Part shown: positions 1 to 13,200 of the stretch, piece after piece | Position numbering within the stretch: position 1 is the first letter of the stretch | Layout: the number at the start of each line of letters is the position of its first letter | From: Globodera rostochiensis | Lineage: Eukaryota; Nematoda; Chromadorea; Rhabditida; Heteroderidae | DNA length: 64,000 nucleotides | Reading direction: 5' to 3' | Assembly (NCBI GenBank): GCA_018350325.1 | Contig: JAEVLN010000007.1 | Location: 1,827,109 to 1,891,108, forward strand | The notes under the pieces: model-generated | What the model saw: the letters and a program-made list of their open reading frames with translations, nothing else | Database searches by the model: none | What the model was told of the DNA's origin: nothing | Position numbers and translations under genes: made by a program

Positions 1-1162
1 AAGTGAGGATAGCGATTTTCGGGTAAAAAAATTTCTACAAATTTTTTTTTTAAATTTCTGTAAACCAAGCTATCTTCCATCGCTGATTAAAAATGAAAAT
101 CGAGCAATTTTTATTGCAAATATTGTTACATTCGTGAAAAATAATGGGCTAGACGGTGTCGACTTCCCATGGAAGTACCCAACTGCAGTAAGCAATCTTG
201 CTTTTAATTAAATAAATCAAAATTAAAATTTGAATAAAACATATTAAACAGGATGTCAAGGCCAATTACGTGACATTTTTGAGTGAGCTGAAGAAGGCAC
301 TTCCATCCGGCACTTTTCTTAGCATTAAATCTGCCGCAATTGCTAACATTTTGGACCCGGGATTTGACTTGGCCGGCATTGCCGCCGCTGTGGACTTCAT
401 CAACGTGATGTGCTACGATTATTATGGCGCATGGAGCCAATCGACGGGCCCCATTTCAGCGCTTTATAAAGAGGGAAGTGCCGAACCGTCTGATCAGTTG
501 AATTGCAACTGGACAATCGCTTACCATCTGTCCAAAATGCACAATCCGGGAAAGGTAAATTCTATGAGTATGATTGATCGCAATAATAAAAGGCACTTAC
601 TTGTGGTTCAATCAATTTTAGTTGAATTTGGGAGTGCCATTTTATGGAAATTTTGGACCAATGTTGGTGCGCCCTTAAACGGCGACGGTCTTTGGCGTCA
701 GCTGGGCACCTATAGTACTGAATTTGCCTGGCAAAATTTGGGCAAAAGTTTCAACTTGGCCCAGGCGATCTATCAGACAACGGCAAAAACGCCGTACATT
801 TACGATGCATTGTCGAGAATATTCTTAACTTTTGAGAACCCTCAGTCACTGATTGAAAAGGTATTAGTAATTCAAAAAATGTGGATAAAATTTTGCTAAA
901 TAGGCCTAAGCTTTGGGTTAGGAAGCCTGGACTGGAGGTTTTATTTTAAAATACAAGAATTGAACAGAATAGTGAATTTTTTTTTCTTTATAGAACATCT
1001 TAAATAGGTATCTTTATTTATTTTAATATTTATAAATTTTTTTAAATTTAAGACAAGCTATGCAAACCTTACTAGCCTCGGCGGGATAATGATCTGTGGT
1101 CCGTCGATCAAGATGACGATCAATCGTCTTTATTAAACGCCATTTCTTTAGCAAAGTTGTAA
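1..1162 (+). pseudogene. Chitinase-like GH18 pseudogene (3' part)
   Basis: Remains of a glycoside hydrolase family 18 gene entering from the left edge. Exons: about 60-177, 252-554, 622-860 and 1053-1162. Recognisable GH18 blocks are NNGLDGVDFPWKYPT (the strand-4 active-site block), FINVMCYDYYGAW, GVPFYG, TPYIYD, LTFENPQSL and LGGIMI with SVDQDDD. In functional members the active-site block reads DGxDxDWEYP. Here the second motif Asp is Pro and the catalytic Glu is Lys, so hydrolysis is not expected. The reading frame is also broken twice: after GVPFYG near 645 (one base missing before FWTNVGAP) and near 1092 inside the IMIWSVD block (two extra bases). The 5' part lies outside the window. Alternative: a live gene with sequencing errors, but the active-site changes would remain. 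Confidence 0.85.
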
Positions 1163-1201
1163 TCCAAAATTTATTTTTGAAAAAAATGTATAAAAAAAAA
1201 C

Positions 1202-1644
1202 GGTAATAGTGAAGATGGTGCCCCCATTTAAAAAAAAAATATTTTTCTAAGTCGATTAAAAGGTATTTCAGGAGTAATCGAGGGTGTAGAATCCGAATCG
1301 GACATTAGTTTTGACCAATTCCGAACCCCGGACCCGAATTCAAACAATTCCGAAATTTTTTTTTTTTAAATTAACATTTATTGCTCTAAATCGATGGAAT
1401 TCACAAAATTACATCGAATAGGCAATTAATGATCGAATTCATGTTTTTTTTAACAATTTGAGGCCCAAATTAATTTTAGGAAATTTTTGAATTTTCAATT
1501 GTTCGAATTCGGGTCCGGGATTCAAAATTGGTCAAAATGGAGGTCAAATTCGGATTCTACACACTCGAATACCCCTATAAAAATCTTTTAATCAACTGAA
1601 AACTAATTTTTTTTAAATGGAGGGGCACCATCTTCACTATTACC
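1202..1644. mobile_element. Foldback (long inverted repeat) MITE
   Basis: The element begins GGTAATAGTGAAGATGGTGC and ends with its reverse complement at 1625-1644. The inverted similarity continues inward over both halves (GAATCCGAATCGG near 1290 against the matching block near 1550; CCGGACCCGAATTC against GAATTCGGGTCCGG), with an AT-rich loop between. It has no coding capacity. It separates the GH18 pseudogene from the cellulose-binding-protein copies. Related pieces occur at 22310-22590 and 51290-51365. No clear target duplication is seen because the flanks are A-rich. Confidence 0.8.
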
Positions 1645-1697
1645 AAAAAAAATTAACAATTTAATAAATAAGCATAAAAAAATTAATTGTTTACAAA

Positions 1698-2248
1698 ATG
1701 TTTATTTATAAAAAAACCAGTTTTTTTTTATCCATATCGAACATCACATTCACACCACCATCGACACCTTCTACATATAATAATAATCCAGTTATTGTAT
1801 CTGTACAATTGGTGAACATTAATGTAAATAATGTCTGTACCGTCAATTTGAGATTCATCGGCATTACCTACAAACTTGTGTGCTGCTACCTTAAATTTCG
1901 TCTGGTTCTGCCAAGCTCTGTAATAATTGAGAAAGAAAAATTAATATTTTGTTAATTTATTATTGTAAATTTATTAAAAAATAAATTAAAAAAAAAGCAT
2001 TCATTAATAAAATTTTATTGTATTTTAAAGGCAATTCTGGGCAATTATTGGAACATGTATCCTGTCAATGGCACCAACAATGATTCACATTGCCTCAAGA
2101 CTTACAAATTTATCCCGGTCAATCCTTTGAAGTGGTATTGACCCTAATTGGCTGTGTTCAACTACCAACATTGACAATTATGGATGCATTGACAGTGCTT
2201 ACAACAACAGAGTGCTCATATTTTATGAGATCGACTGTGAAACCGTGA
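1698..2248 (+). pseudogene. Degenerate cellulose-binding protein copy
   Basis: Paralogue of the intact gene at 2718-3209 with the same two-exon structure: exon 1 1698-1919 and exon 2 2031-2248, with the intron after the LP(S/G) turn. Exon 2 starts with a block matching the neighbour (NYWNMYPVNGTNN against KYWNMNSVSGTDN). A one-base deletion near 2084 then shifts the frame, and the homologous LPQDLQIYPGQSFEV continues in the next frame. The N-terminus lacks the clean signal peptide seen in the neighbour. I infer a tandem duplicate that has decayed. Confidence 0.75.
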
Positions 2249-2717
2249 TTTAATGCGCTCAACTCGTTCCCCAGCCCGATTCATTCCATTTAATAAAAAG
2301 TCAGCAAAACCTCACTAAAATTGTTGTTTAGTTTTTTTAAGATTGAATTAGAAAATGCTATCAAAACTTAAATACGAATAAACTTCAATAAACTGCGTAA
2401 TTTGCATCTTTTAATTTTACAATGTATTTTTAGCATTTTTAAATTTAAATAATAAGCTAAATTCAAAAAATGATTTTTTTTTTTAGTTAGAATTTTTTCG
2501 CAGCAATTATTTAACAGTTAAATAAATAAATGATGTTTTGAAAAAATATAATGAACAAAGGGAAATGATTTCAATCATTTTTGCATAAAAGCCAACAAAT
2601 TAGTTTGAACAGCGACCAAATTTCCTATAAAAGCACTATTAATACCATCCATTATTAAGGTGTTTCATTAAATAAATATTAACAAAATTATATTTTATTA
2701 TATTAAATTTGAATAAA

Positions 2718-3209
2718 ATGAACAAATATTTGGGAGTGCTTTTTGTTGTGGTGATCAGCCAACAAATGTCAGTCGTTTTGGCTCAAAAAGTGCCACCGTT
2801 TTCGATCAGTCGCCCACTCTCCACACAAATCGAATTGGCAACTCGTACGGCTAATAGCAGCAATTACACAGTGGAATTCACCAACCAAATCTACAAGAAG
2901 ATTTGTCAAGTCAAATTTCGTATTCAATTGCCTGGCACGGTAATTTGAATTTAAATTAATATAAATGTTTAAATTTAAATTTAAAAAAGTTTCATCATTA
3001 AGGCAACTTTGGCAAAATATTGGAACATGAACTCTGTCAGTGGCACCGACAACCAGTTCACATTGTCCGGCAATTTGAACATTTCACCTGGCCAAACTTT
3101 TGCTGATGCCGGCTTTACGGTGATTGGCGAAGGCAAACCGGAAATAACAATTCTTGACACGAAGACGGTTTTGAGCTCGAAGCAATGTGCCGATGGAGGA
3201 GGGAATTGA
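2718..3209 (+). CDS. Secreted cellulose-binding protein (CBM2-like)
   Basis: Two exons, 2718-2939 and 3003-3209, joined in phase 0, give 142 residues. An N-terminal hydrophobic signal peptide (about residues 4-22, ending VVLA) precedes one carbohydrate-binding module of the family-2-like type used by cyst-nematode cellulose-binding proteins. Visible family features are the CQVKFRIQLPGT strand, the YWNMNSV block with an exposed Trp, ISPGQTFADAGFTVIGEGKPEI near the C-terminus, and two Cys residues (about 66 and 137). Secreted stand-alone modules of this type act in the plant cell wall. No catalytic domain is attached. The start is the ATG at 2718, which puts the hydrophobic stretch first. The neighbour at 1698 is a broken copy. 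Confidence 0.88.
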
Positions 3210-4608
3210 TCAATTAAAAATAACGATCTAAAAAGCGATAAGAGTGCTTCCATTCTTTTGAGACCAGCTTTAATGTTGCAAATTGTGGTGGAGTAATTTG
3301 TATATTAATAAATATGTAACAAAGTAAACATTTTCTAAACATTTATGCGATATATTCATCCTTTCGACATCAGATTGATCACGTGGCCAGAACTTTGATC
3401 TTCAGTTTACCTCTGCCATTCACTATGATGTTGACTAAAACCTCGCGTAGAACTACCAGACTCGTTAGTTTATTGTATCTATAAGAATAATGGATTAGGA
3501 ACGGATTTTTTCTGTTGCTTCGAATATTAAATGTATTTAGGTAAACAACCAATTTTTCAAAATTTTATTTAAAGTGTTAAAAATTAACAAAGTTCTAATA
3601 ACTTTTTAGGCTTAATTGATTGAGGCAAGCATTGAACCGGAGCATGATTTAAATATTTGTTACTTCAATATAAGTCTCCGTTTTTTTCGTTTATGATTCA
3701 TCACTGACGACAAATGGAAATATGGGGAAGATGAAGTTTTTGCTGAGATTTGCATATCATTTTTCCTTAAATTTTTTTTCAATATAATTCTGTCATTTTT
3801 TACAATTTCACCATACACAACAGCACTGAAATATAAGCACATTTTATCGCTATTAAACGTATTTAAATATAATCAGTTCACGTAAATAGTTAAATGTTGA
3901 CTATTTTTGAATAATTTCAATTTAATAGACAAATTTTCCAAATTCGGTGTTTGCTTACTCATTTCGATAATAAAAAAGAAAAGTTTTCATTATGACGAAT
4001 TTGAGCATAAATTTTACACTCTCCTCATCGAAAAACTCGTCGTCCGATGGCCCTGAAAATATAAATAATCCCATCCGCGCGGCAGTCAGATCGAGGCGGA
4101 TCGCCCGGGCTAATCCGGCGCATTTTCAAATTCACCATCACTTTTACATTCTCTACACATTTTAAACTGATGATTTGGCATCAGCCAAATTCATTTTCGA
4201 GTTCTATTGAATAGTCCAGTCTTAAACACCTACAGTCAAAAAACGAGTCGTTGTTATACTAATTTGTAAGTGTAAAAACCAAAAACTTTGAGGGCTTATA
4301 TCTCGTTCCCTAGTGCTTTATAGCAAAAATGAATGGCACTTTGTGGTAGAAATGTGGGGGTGATCTATCAGTGTGCCAAGTTTCATCCCGAAACTCCGTG
4401 GACACCTGGGGGCCTTCCCTTTTAAGTGCTTTTTGGTGGCTATTAGGGCCAATTAGTGACTTAATATTTATGAACAATTTTTTGTACCTATCAATACAAC
4501 ATTTTAAATGCTTTAGAATTTTATGTGGGTTAATAAAGCGCAGAGTTTTCACCTTTTAACACATCTTTCGAGTTTTGTTTACTCTTGATTTTACAGGGTT
4601 AATCATCG
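3210..4608. other. Intergenic, no gene recognised
   Basis: AT-rich DNA with short spurious open frames. A GC-richer patch at 4020-4130 includes AATATAAATAAT near 4055. The stretch 4280-4560 has a more even base composition than its surroundings and opens in both directions (4371-4559 plus, 4310-4552 minus), but I see no splice context or domain. It could be an old repeat. A TTTTACAG just before 4598 is a good trans- or cis-splice acceptor for the astacin gene downstream. Confidence 0.5.
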
Positions 4609-7123
4609 ATGTTTGCGCTCAAATCGTTCGGCCGGGTTTTTGATGTTAAAATGCCATTAATTATTCTCTTAACTTTCATCATTGTCTTCAAAGCAAACGC
4701 CGACAAATTGCGAAACAGGGCATGAATTTGAATTTTGCTTAAATTACGTGTCCATAATGGCATTTTGTATAACAAATTTGCATAAATTTATATTTTTTCT
4801 TTTTTAGTATTTCGACAAAACTTTGCCCGACGCAGAAATTGTGCTCACAAATGAAGATTTTCAACGTGCACGACGCCAACGGCGCCAATCCGATGACAAT
4901 TTTGTTGAACTTATGCCGCCAATTGATGACACGGCAATGTATAATGAGAGCCGATTTGAGGGCGATATTGGTGGGGCGATTATTTTTATTCATAAAATTG
5001 ATTATAACGATTATTAAATCCATTAGTAGATTTTATTCTAAATAAAAAATAATAAGTTTAATCGGCCTTATGTATTACAATAAAAAATTTGAAATTAAGT
5101 AAATCCCGGCTTATTGCGATCTATTTTAAAAAACGGGACAGATGTCGAACCAGTTTTCACATCTGGACTTCAACACAATGCAGTTAATTATTATAATTTT
5201 AAATTGTTAAAGCATTAATTAAAAAAACATTTTCAAGGTTCGCTATCCGTATTTAAAATGGTCTGGCGCGACCATTCCATATACGGTTAGCCAGCAATAT
5301 CTGCTGTATGGACGTGACCAAATTGTGCAAGCAATTGATGAATATTCCAGTAAAACTTGCATCAAATTTCGACCAAAAACAATAGGCGACATCGAATATG
5401 TAATTAATTTAATAAAAACAATTTTCTTTTATAAATAATTCTTTAAAATTTAAAAAATAAATTGATTTCAGATTCATATTTTTCCTGATGATGGATGCTA
5501 TTCATTAGTGGGAAAAGTTGGAGGAAAACAACCGGTGATCAAAAAAACGTTTATATTCAATTAATAGTTCTTTTAAGGTGAGCCTTGGCGATGGCTGCAT
5601 GAGTAAAGGGATTATGTAAGTTAGCTTATATTTTAGACAAATTAGCTTATTGATTATTTTTTCGTTTCTATTTTTTATGGTTAAAAATAATATTCAAAAA
5701 TTAAAATAAAAAAGATTAAAAAAATATATAGTTTTATATTAATTTACCATTAATTGTTTGTTTTTTAGAATCCACGAACTAATGTGAGTTGATGGCAGAG
5801 AATTATGGGAAATAAATGTTTTTCATTTTAATTTAAATAATTAGTTTTCAGGCACGCAGTTGGATTTTTTCATGAACAAAGTAAAAAAAATAACGATAAA
5901 AATTTAATATTAATTAATTTAAGGCCGTACTGATCGAGATGAATATGTGAATGTCATTTGGGAAAACATTGATCAGAATCTACGAGACCAATTTGACAAA
6001 TATTCACAAAACATGATCGACTTTCTGGGCACAAAATGTAGGGAAATATAATTTGATGAAAAGCAAAAGATTTTCAAATATTAGAATTATTTAAAAAATA
6101 AAATTTTAATAGATACATTTTTAAATTTAGATGATTATGGCTCCGTCATGCATTACGGGCCCTATGTAATAATTATTTATTAAATCATTAAGAAAAAATT
6201 TGATAAAATAAAAAGCATCAAATTTTAGGCATTTAGCAAGAATGGAAGACCAACAATTCAACCCAAACAGAAAGGAAAAACAATTGGACAAGTTTGTTTT
6301 TGGGCTTAAAGAATAATACAATTTGTAATAATTTTTTATTATTTTTTAAACAATTTTTTGTTTTTGTTTTTTATAGAGACTTGGCTTCAGTCAGAATGAT
6401 CTTTACAAAATTAATAAACTGTATGCATGTCCGAACACACGTAAAATAAATATAAATTTTATTAAAATACCGATTAATCTTATTAAATTTAAGTATATCT
6501 TGTTTTTTATTTAGTTTCAAATTTTAAAACTTTAATCACTTTTTGAATTTAGCTTCGATGCCTCCTGCCGATGATTCAGCACAATCTTCCGGCTCGCCTG
6601 TAGCATCAGCATCATTAACAGCAAACGCTGGCGGCACCCCATTAGCAGGATCAATTAGTGACACAAATTCAAACAATTGGAATTGTAATGATCAGAGAAA
6701 GGACTGCTCATTTTTGGCGAGTATTGGTGGGTTTTAATTTTTGAAAGGTGTTTTACTTTCTTTGATTGATTTAATAATAAAATTAAAATAAATTTCGGAA
6801 TTTATCATAAAGTTTTTACTTATTAAAATGCTTGAAAATTGTAAAATTTTATTTGTAAAATGATTAAATTTGAATATGTCCAACTTCAATTAATGCTTAA
6901 TATAATCAAATTAGGCAATTGCGAGTCTATCTTCTCCAGAGCGTTCATGCTTGTCCATTGTGCGCAAACTTGTCGAAAATGTGACGATAATAGCGGCAAT
7001 TCCTCACAATGCGATGATCTGCAACCGATGTGCCAACGTTGGGCCACAAGTGGCCTCTGTGATCAGTTTATATTCCAACGATATATGCAAATTAATTGTC
7101 CCAACTCATGTGGAAACTGTTGA
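4609..7123 (+). CDS. Astacin metalloprotease with two ShKT domains
   Basis: Nematode astacin (peptidase M12A), a secreted zinc endopeptidase. Exons 4609/4651-4720, 4808-4966ish, 5142-5182, 5238-5399, 5472-5534, 5578-5615, 5769-5783, 5852-5880, 5924-6037, 6131-6165, 6229-6291, 6377-6440, 6553-6726 and 6915-7123. Order: signal peptide (MPLIILLTFIIVFKANA), prodomain with basic RARRQRR stretch and the FEGD inhibitory motif, catalytic domain with zinc signature HELMHAVGFFHEQSRTDRD and Met-turn SVMHYGPY, a Ser/Ala-rich linker, then two six-Cys ShKT modules, the last ending GNC-stop. The signature is split across three exons, one only 15 nt long. Two in-frame ATGs (4609, 4651); the later one gives the better signal peptide. 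The first intron seems to use a GC donor after AACAGG; this joint is the least certain. Confidence 0.92.
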
Positions 7124-7269
7124 CAAACAATTCAATTTGGCATCGGAAATGCCATCAATTACAGAATTATGGTGCAAAAAAAAGCCACAATTAGAAAGAA
7201 GCTCATACTGAAGATTTTAATTTACTTATACCAAAATTATAATAACATAAGCAATTTGACAAAAATTGT

Positions 7270-10200
7270 TCAATAAGTAATGGACAAATTCCTCATGAAC
7301 TCCTCCGCATCTTTGTCGTCTTTTCTGGAAGCCAACACAACAATGATCGATTTGTTCGAGGGCTGTGCAGATGGATGGGTGAGCACAAGGTTGAACTGCT
7401 TCAAACTGCTGCCGACCCCGCCTTGCGCAAAGCCGGGCACTTCGCTCAGGTCCAGAAAGGCTTCACCCGCAAAATCATTGGTCTAGCAAGCAGAATATTT
7501 TTATCGTATGCAAAAACACATTTTTTTTACATTAGCAAAATAAAATAGTAAATTCTATCTCATTTCCTACTATAACAGCAATTTTGTGAGGGCTTCTTAC
7601 AAAAAAAGGATCAGAATAAAATTTGAAACATTTTGTTTGATAAAATTAAGAAAACATAACATATTTGATAATACCTTCAAGAAGTCGTGGTCCATTATCA
7701 CAAAATGGACCAAGCCACTCTGTGGCAAATAAGGCGAAATATGGCTAAAATATTTATGTAGAAATAAGGTCATTTATAAAATTATCAGGGCTGGTACTTT
7801 TAGGTTTGAAAAATCTCTAAATAGGTACCTAAAATAAGTGAGAAAAAGTGCCAAAATAGGTACCAAAACACGGGTTCATAAACTAAAAAGGCACCAAATT
7901 CTATGAAGGATCTTGAGGTTTTTGCCACTATTTTAGGTAGAAAATCCCAACATAGGTTTTTTTAGGTTCGGATAAATATTAAATGATGATTATTTTTTTA
8001 AATTAAATTGTGATAAAATAACTCACAATTCAAATGTTTCGCCAAACACCGGGTTCAAATTTGCAGTCACGACTTTTGTCTTCAATCGAGGCTGATCAGG
8101 AAAATGAATTCGCGGCAGAAGTTCGAGAACGACAAATGGGTCACTGAGACCATTGGAGTCCAACGGAATTATTTGCTTGGCACTCAGAACTAATTTAAAA
8201 ATAAAACTTTTCAAATTGGAACCACCTTCTTTTGGCTAACCAACCATCAATGACAAGAAGCTCGGAATGCGGGTTGTAGTATGCACGTAGGTTAAGAATG
8301 CCGTATTTACATTCATTTACCTAAAAATTTTGAAATGGTAACCTATAACTCGACTTCTGACAAACAAAAAAAAACAAAATTTCAAACCCCTATTTAAAAT
8401 ATTAAACAATTTTTTGAATATTTATTAACTGCTCTACCTCATCCTGTGCCCTCAATAATTGGGCATAATAATGCTCGATTAGCCGATCTGTTGGCATTTG
8501 GTACAACGAGATTTGTTCGTGGAATCTTTTGTACTCGTTGGATGCCGTGAAGGCATCGACGGCTATGCCTTTGCCTTCCGCATGGAAAAAATCCAGCAAA
8601 ATTGCCAATGAATCGGTCAAGCGGCGGTAAAAGCTCGGCTCCAGGCCAATATTCTCGCTCACACATTCCTGAAGATAATGTATTGTAGACTAGAGCCCAG
8701 ACCGCTCGAAAATCACGATCGTTTAAATTTTTTTGAGGTTCGAGATTTTCTGTGATCTCGAACGAATCTCGATCGTTTAATTTTTTCCGAGTTTCTCGAT
8801 TGACGAAATTTTGGCTCGACCGAGGTTTGAGATTTTTTTTTAGAGATTCTCGATCAAAATCTTCGGTCCTCAAATCCGGGCTCTATTGTAGACTAATCAA
8901 ATTTGTCGAAATTGAGAAAATGCTTGATTTAGAATTGCAAGTGACAAGAACTTTGTCCAATCAACCTCGAATAGCTTGAGCAGCAATTCCATCTGAGCAT
9001 ACATCACGCGGGTAAAATTCCTTCAACAAATAAGTGTAATTTTAAAAGAATTTGATTAAAATATATTCTACCATATAATTTAAATGAGAGAAAAATATTT
9101 TTAAATAATTTTGACCTATGCAAAAGGCATCGATGGACCAATGAAAGTTCTCCGTCCAACAATTTGATTAGCGGCTTCAAACATTCCTCGGTTGGACAGG
9201 CAGACGGACTCCACACCAGATGAAAGATGGCCTAGACGCAAAAATACCAAAAATTAGAAAATATTGTTTAATTTCATGTTTTAACATGTTTTTTGTAGAA
9301 TAGGAAATCATGAGAAAAACCCAAAAATGAAAAATATTATATTTACAATTGTGAGAGGAAAATTAATAAAGATTGCCGAATTTTGAAGGTTTTTTTTTAC
9401 GCAAAATTTGACTGGATTTGGTCAGTTTTAGCACATTTTTTAGTCCATATTTTGGCACCTTTTTGGGTTTTTGGTCCATATTTTGGGGGGTTTTTAGTCC
9501 ATATTTGACGTTTTTTAGTCCATATAAATCCGGTCTCTAATTATTAATATATATATGTTACGGTAAATTTGTGATCGGTTAATCTGGAAATTTCTACCAC
9601 TTTAAGTGGGAAAAATCGAGGGTTTGCATAGTTTTTATTGAAATAACTTTTTTTATGAATTCTCTAATTGCTTAGCTTTGGCTTAGCAATAGGTTTAAAA
9701 GCTTAGAGCTTTCAAATATTATTTTTTACGTTTTTTTGGTGTAGTTTAAAAAACGGTATAGCTTTTCAAACTTCCTGACATTTTAGCATTTCCCAAATTT
9801 TCCGGTAAATTCCGGAATTTCCAGCTCAAAGCGGTAGAAGTTCCGTATCTATTCAATTCTTAAAATTTTTGAATAAAAAAACAAATTAAATTTTTGTAAA
9901 TTGAAGACGTGCCTTTTTATAAGGGCCGATCTGACGCCGAACAAACTGGCCGATCAGCAGCTCGATTTGCTCAACAATGTTGTGACTGCACGCGTCCAAG
10001 GGACGTTCAACATGGGAACGGAACTCTTTGTCCTGAACATATAAAGAAGAATAAAATTTTATTTTTAATGTTTCAAATAATTTGAATTTTATTATTATAT
10101 TTTGAAATTTTACCTTCGTTTTCCGTTCATAAAGTGCAGCCAATTCATCCAATCGCAATCGGTCTGTGCAAGCCAAAATCCGTCGGACTTGCTCACAGCT

Positions 10201-13200
10201 ATTTATCTTAATATATAAATATAGTAAATAAAAAACAAACAAAAAAAAGAAAAGCAAATTTCCAAAAAAATGTATATAAATGTTTAAAATCAAATTTTAG
10301 CACCATAGACGCGAATTGATCAATCTGCTCTGGGCTAAGTCGATCAGAAGCAGAAGTTGGAGCAGTTTGTACTTGCTGGTGTTGTTGTTGAGGTACCTTC
10401 GCAGAAACGCCAACATTTTCAAACGGTCGCCGCATCATTAGCTGATCAGCAAAATGTTTGCCGATTTTGCACAACAGTCGGACAAGTCTATGAAATTTAT
10501 TAAACTTCAATATCCAAAATTCCAAATTTATTTTTTATAAAATGCATAATTAGAACATAAGAATGATGCTAATGGATGGGGTAGCTCTTACCTAACTGTA
10601 AGTTCTGCTCTGAGCAACACACTGGAAACCTTAAATATGATTTTGATGTTCATATTTGTTGTTCTTTTCTTATATTTAAAATATATTTATAACATATAGT
10701 TGTCTCATAAAATATGATTTTCCATATTTGTTCTTTTTTATATAATAAAATAATTTATAAAACATATGGTTATCTCGTATAATTGGTTAGCCAATAATAT
10801 GTATAAACTCCCTAAATGAGGTCATGACATTCCAACCACTTACGGTTAATCGCTCCCAAACAAATAAGAGCTGTTCCATGATGTGACAAGTGTCCAGCCC
10901 GGATACAGTCTGCCGAACATCGTTGTTCGCAATGATCGGCATTTGAACGTCCAAATTCAACGAAAGATCAACCCGAGCAAATGCTTTTACTGTAAATTTA
11001 AAACCTTTTCTATAGGGTAAGCTTTTGAAAAAATGTTTTAAAAATTAAAAAAATATTTTCAGGCACATAATTTCGAAAGAGCAAATATTTAATTTTTTTT
11101 AAATTTTAAATGTTCAAAAATAAGTCAAATGTTTTCATATTAATAAGATTTGGTTCCACACCACACCTAATGCCAATTCCAGCCATCGTTGAATTGCCTT
11201 GTCAAAGTGTTCCGTCCAGTCCAGTTGGTCCATCTTGGTTCGTCTCCGGGTTGTACCATTACGGAACGTGCCGAACTCGTTCAGTGCCATGTGCACTTGC
11301 AAAACGTTGGTCAGCTGTACGTCGTCGGACTGGCCCGCATCGGTGTGGCAAATTTGCATAATCATCCGAAGAGCACCTCGCTGTTCGTCCATCATTTTCG
11401 AGATGATGTGCTCATGGAGCTGATGTTTTTTTTAATGTAAAAGTGAAAAATTCTTAAAAATACAAATCTGATTCTTGAAATTTTAGAAAAACAAAAATCG
11501 ACGGTTACGGCACAGCTCCAAATAATCAAGATCATCAATTGCACACCATGGTATCAAATTGTCCATATGCAATATCGGCATAATCGCACTCCGAGACGCA
11601 CTGTCGAAAAATGGGCTCAAATTTGGCACAACGTGCCATTGTCGTGTTTAACGCCTGGACAAGCAGTGCAAGCGCGTGTAGTGCATCAAAATTTAGCTGC
11701 TGTCGTTGCGCAATGTTTGCGTTGATGGCGTCAAAATGCAGCAGCGCACTATGCATCAACAGTTCCCGCAACTCCTCAGCAACATTTTTTTTCGGCAGTG
11801 GCACCAAAAGTACACAGATGGCACTTTCTCGAACAAGCCTAGATTGTGGTTTGGTTAATATATATAAATTAGGATTGGAACCCCGTCCCCGAGCCGGCAA
11901 ATTTAAGCCATTTTTAGGGATTTTCAAGACCCGACACTTTTAACCCCGACTCCGAACGCCATCCCCGACTCAGGATTGGTGATAAGTAGGGCGCGGATTT
12001 TTAGGGTTTAATCTTTTTTTTTCCCAAACAGGGTTTGACGAGAGCAGTCCAGAAATAGCATTCATTCCGAAAAATCTGAATTAGAGCGACTTTTTAGCCC
12101 TAAAAATCCCTATTTCGGCCTTTTTGAGAATAAATCCCTATTTCGCCATTTTTGGGGTTTTAGTCCCTATTTTGGCACTTTGCACAAAATTCTTTTTTAT
12201 ATAAAATTTTCTAAAACATGTGAAAAGTAGTAGATTTTTAATTGTTAGAAAAAAATTAATAAAGATAAACGAATTTTGAAGGGTTTTTACTCAAAAATTG
12301 AATGGATTTGGTCAGTTTAAGCACAGTTTTTAGTCCCTATTTTGCCACTTTTTGGGTTTTTTAGTCCCTATTATATGTCCCTATTTCACGTTTTTTAGTC
12401 CCTAAAAATCTGCGCCCTAGTGATAAGTCAAGTGCAGAAAAATATGGGTTTTGTTTAAATCAGGGCTGCGATCTGCGGATTTTTCCTCATTCTGTGGTTT
12501 TTGGAAAGGCCATTGAGGATTTTTTTTTGAAATGCGGATTTTTGTGGTCTTTCGGGTTCCTTGTGGACTTTTTGTGGTTTTTTGGGAAAAATGACAAACC
12601 AGAAATATAACGAATAAAGCTATGTTTACTTAAATTTTGTGGTTTAAATAAAGAAATGTCGAGTATGCGGATTTTAGGTAACAAATGAGGATTTTTTTGA
12701 TGCTCCGATGCGGATTTTAAAAATTTTGAGATCGCAGCCCTGGTTTAAATTAATTTTTATTCAAATACATAATTTCATAAAAAAATGATTCTTTAATTAA
12801 TCATATTTTATTTATTAATTTGAAGAATCCGTTTGAAAATTAAAACCCATTAAAATTCACTTAAAACAGCGCAGCATTTCGCTAAATGCTTCCAAATCGC
12901 TGCGTTTCGGAGATGGCGATCTGCGTCTGCTTGATCCGGCACGTCGCATTCGAAGTTGAAGCCGATGGTTAAGAAGAGTCGTTCGACAATGCTCAATAAA
13001 TTGAAGCAATGAATCCGCCAAAACGTACTCTTCGTCCTGTGCAAAAATTCTAATTGTTTTTTTTGGTTTAAATTATTTATTTATTTTAGACTTTGTCAAG
13101 TTGCATGGGCTTCCATTTTGCGCACATTTGTTCAAACACACTAAGCAACAGTTCAAACGAAATTCCCATCTCAATCATTTGAAGGTAGGCCAACCATTGG

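Noticed and set aside
8439..8873. 144-codon minus-strand frame starting [12 protein letters not shown]
   Set aside because: Half of it lies in the MITE at 8691-8885 and the rest is out of frame with the real UNC-13-like exon at about 8427-8670.
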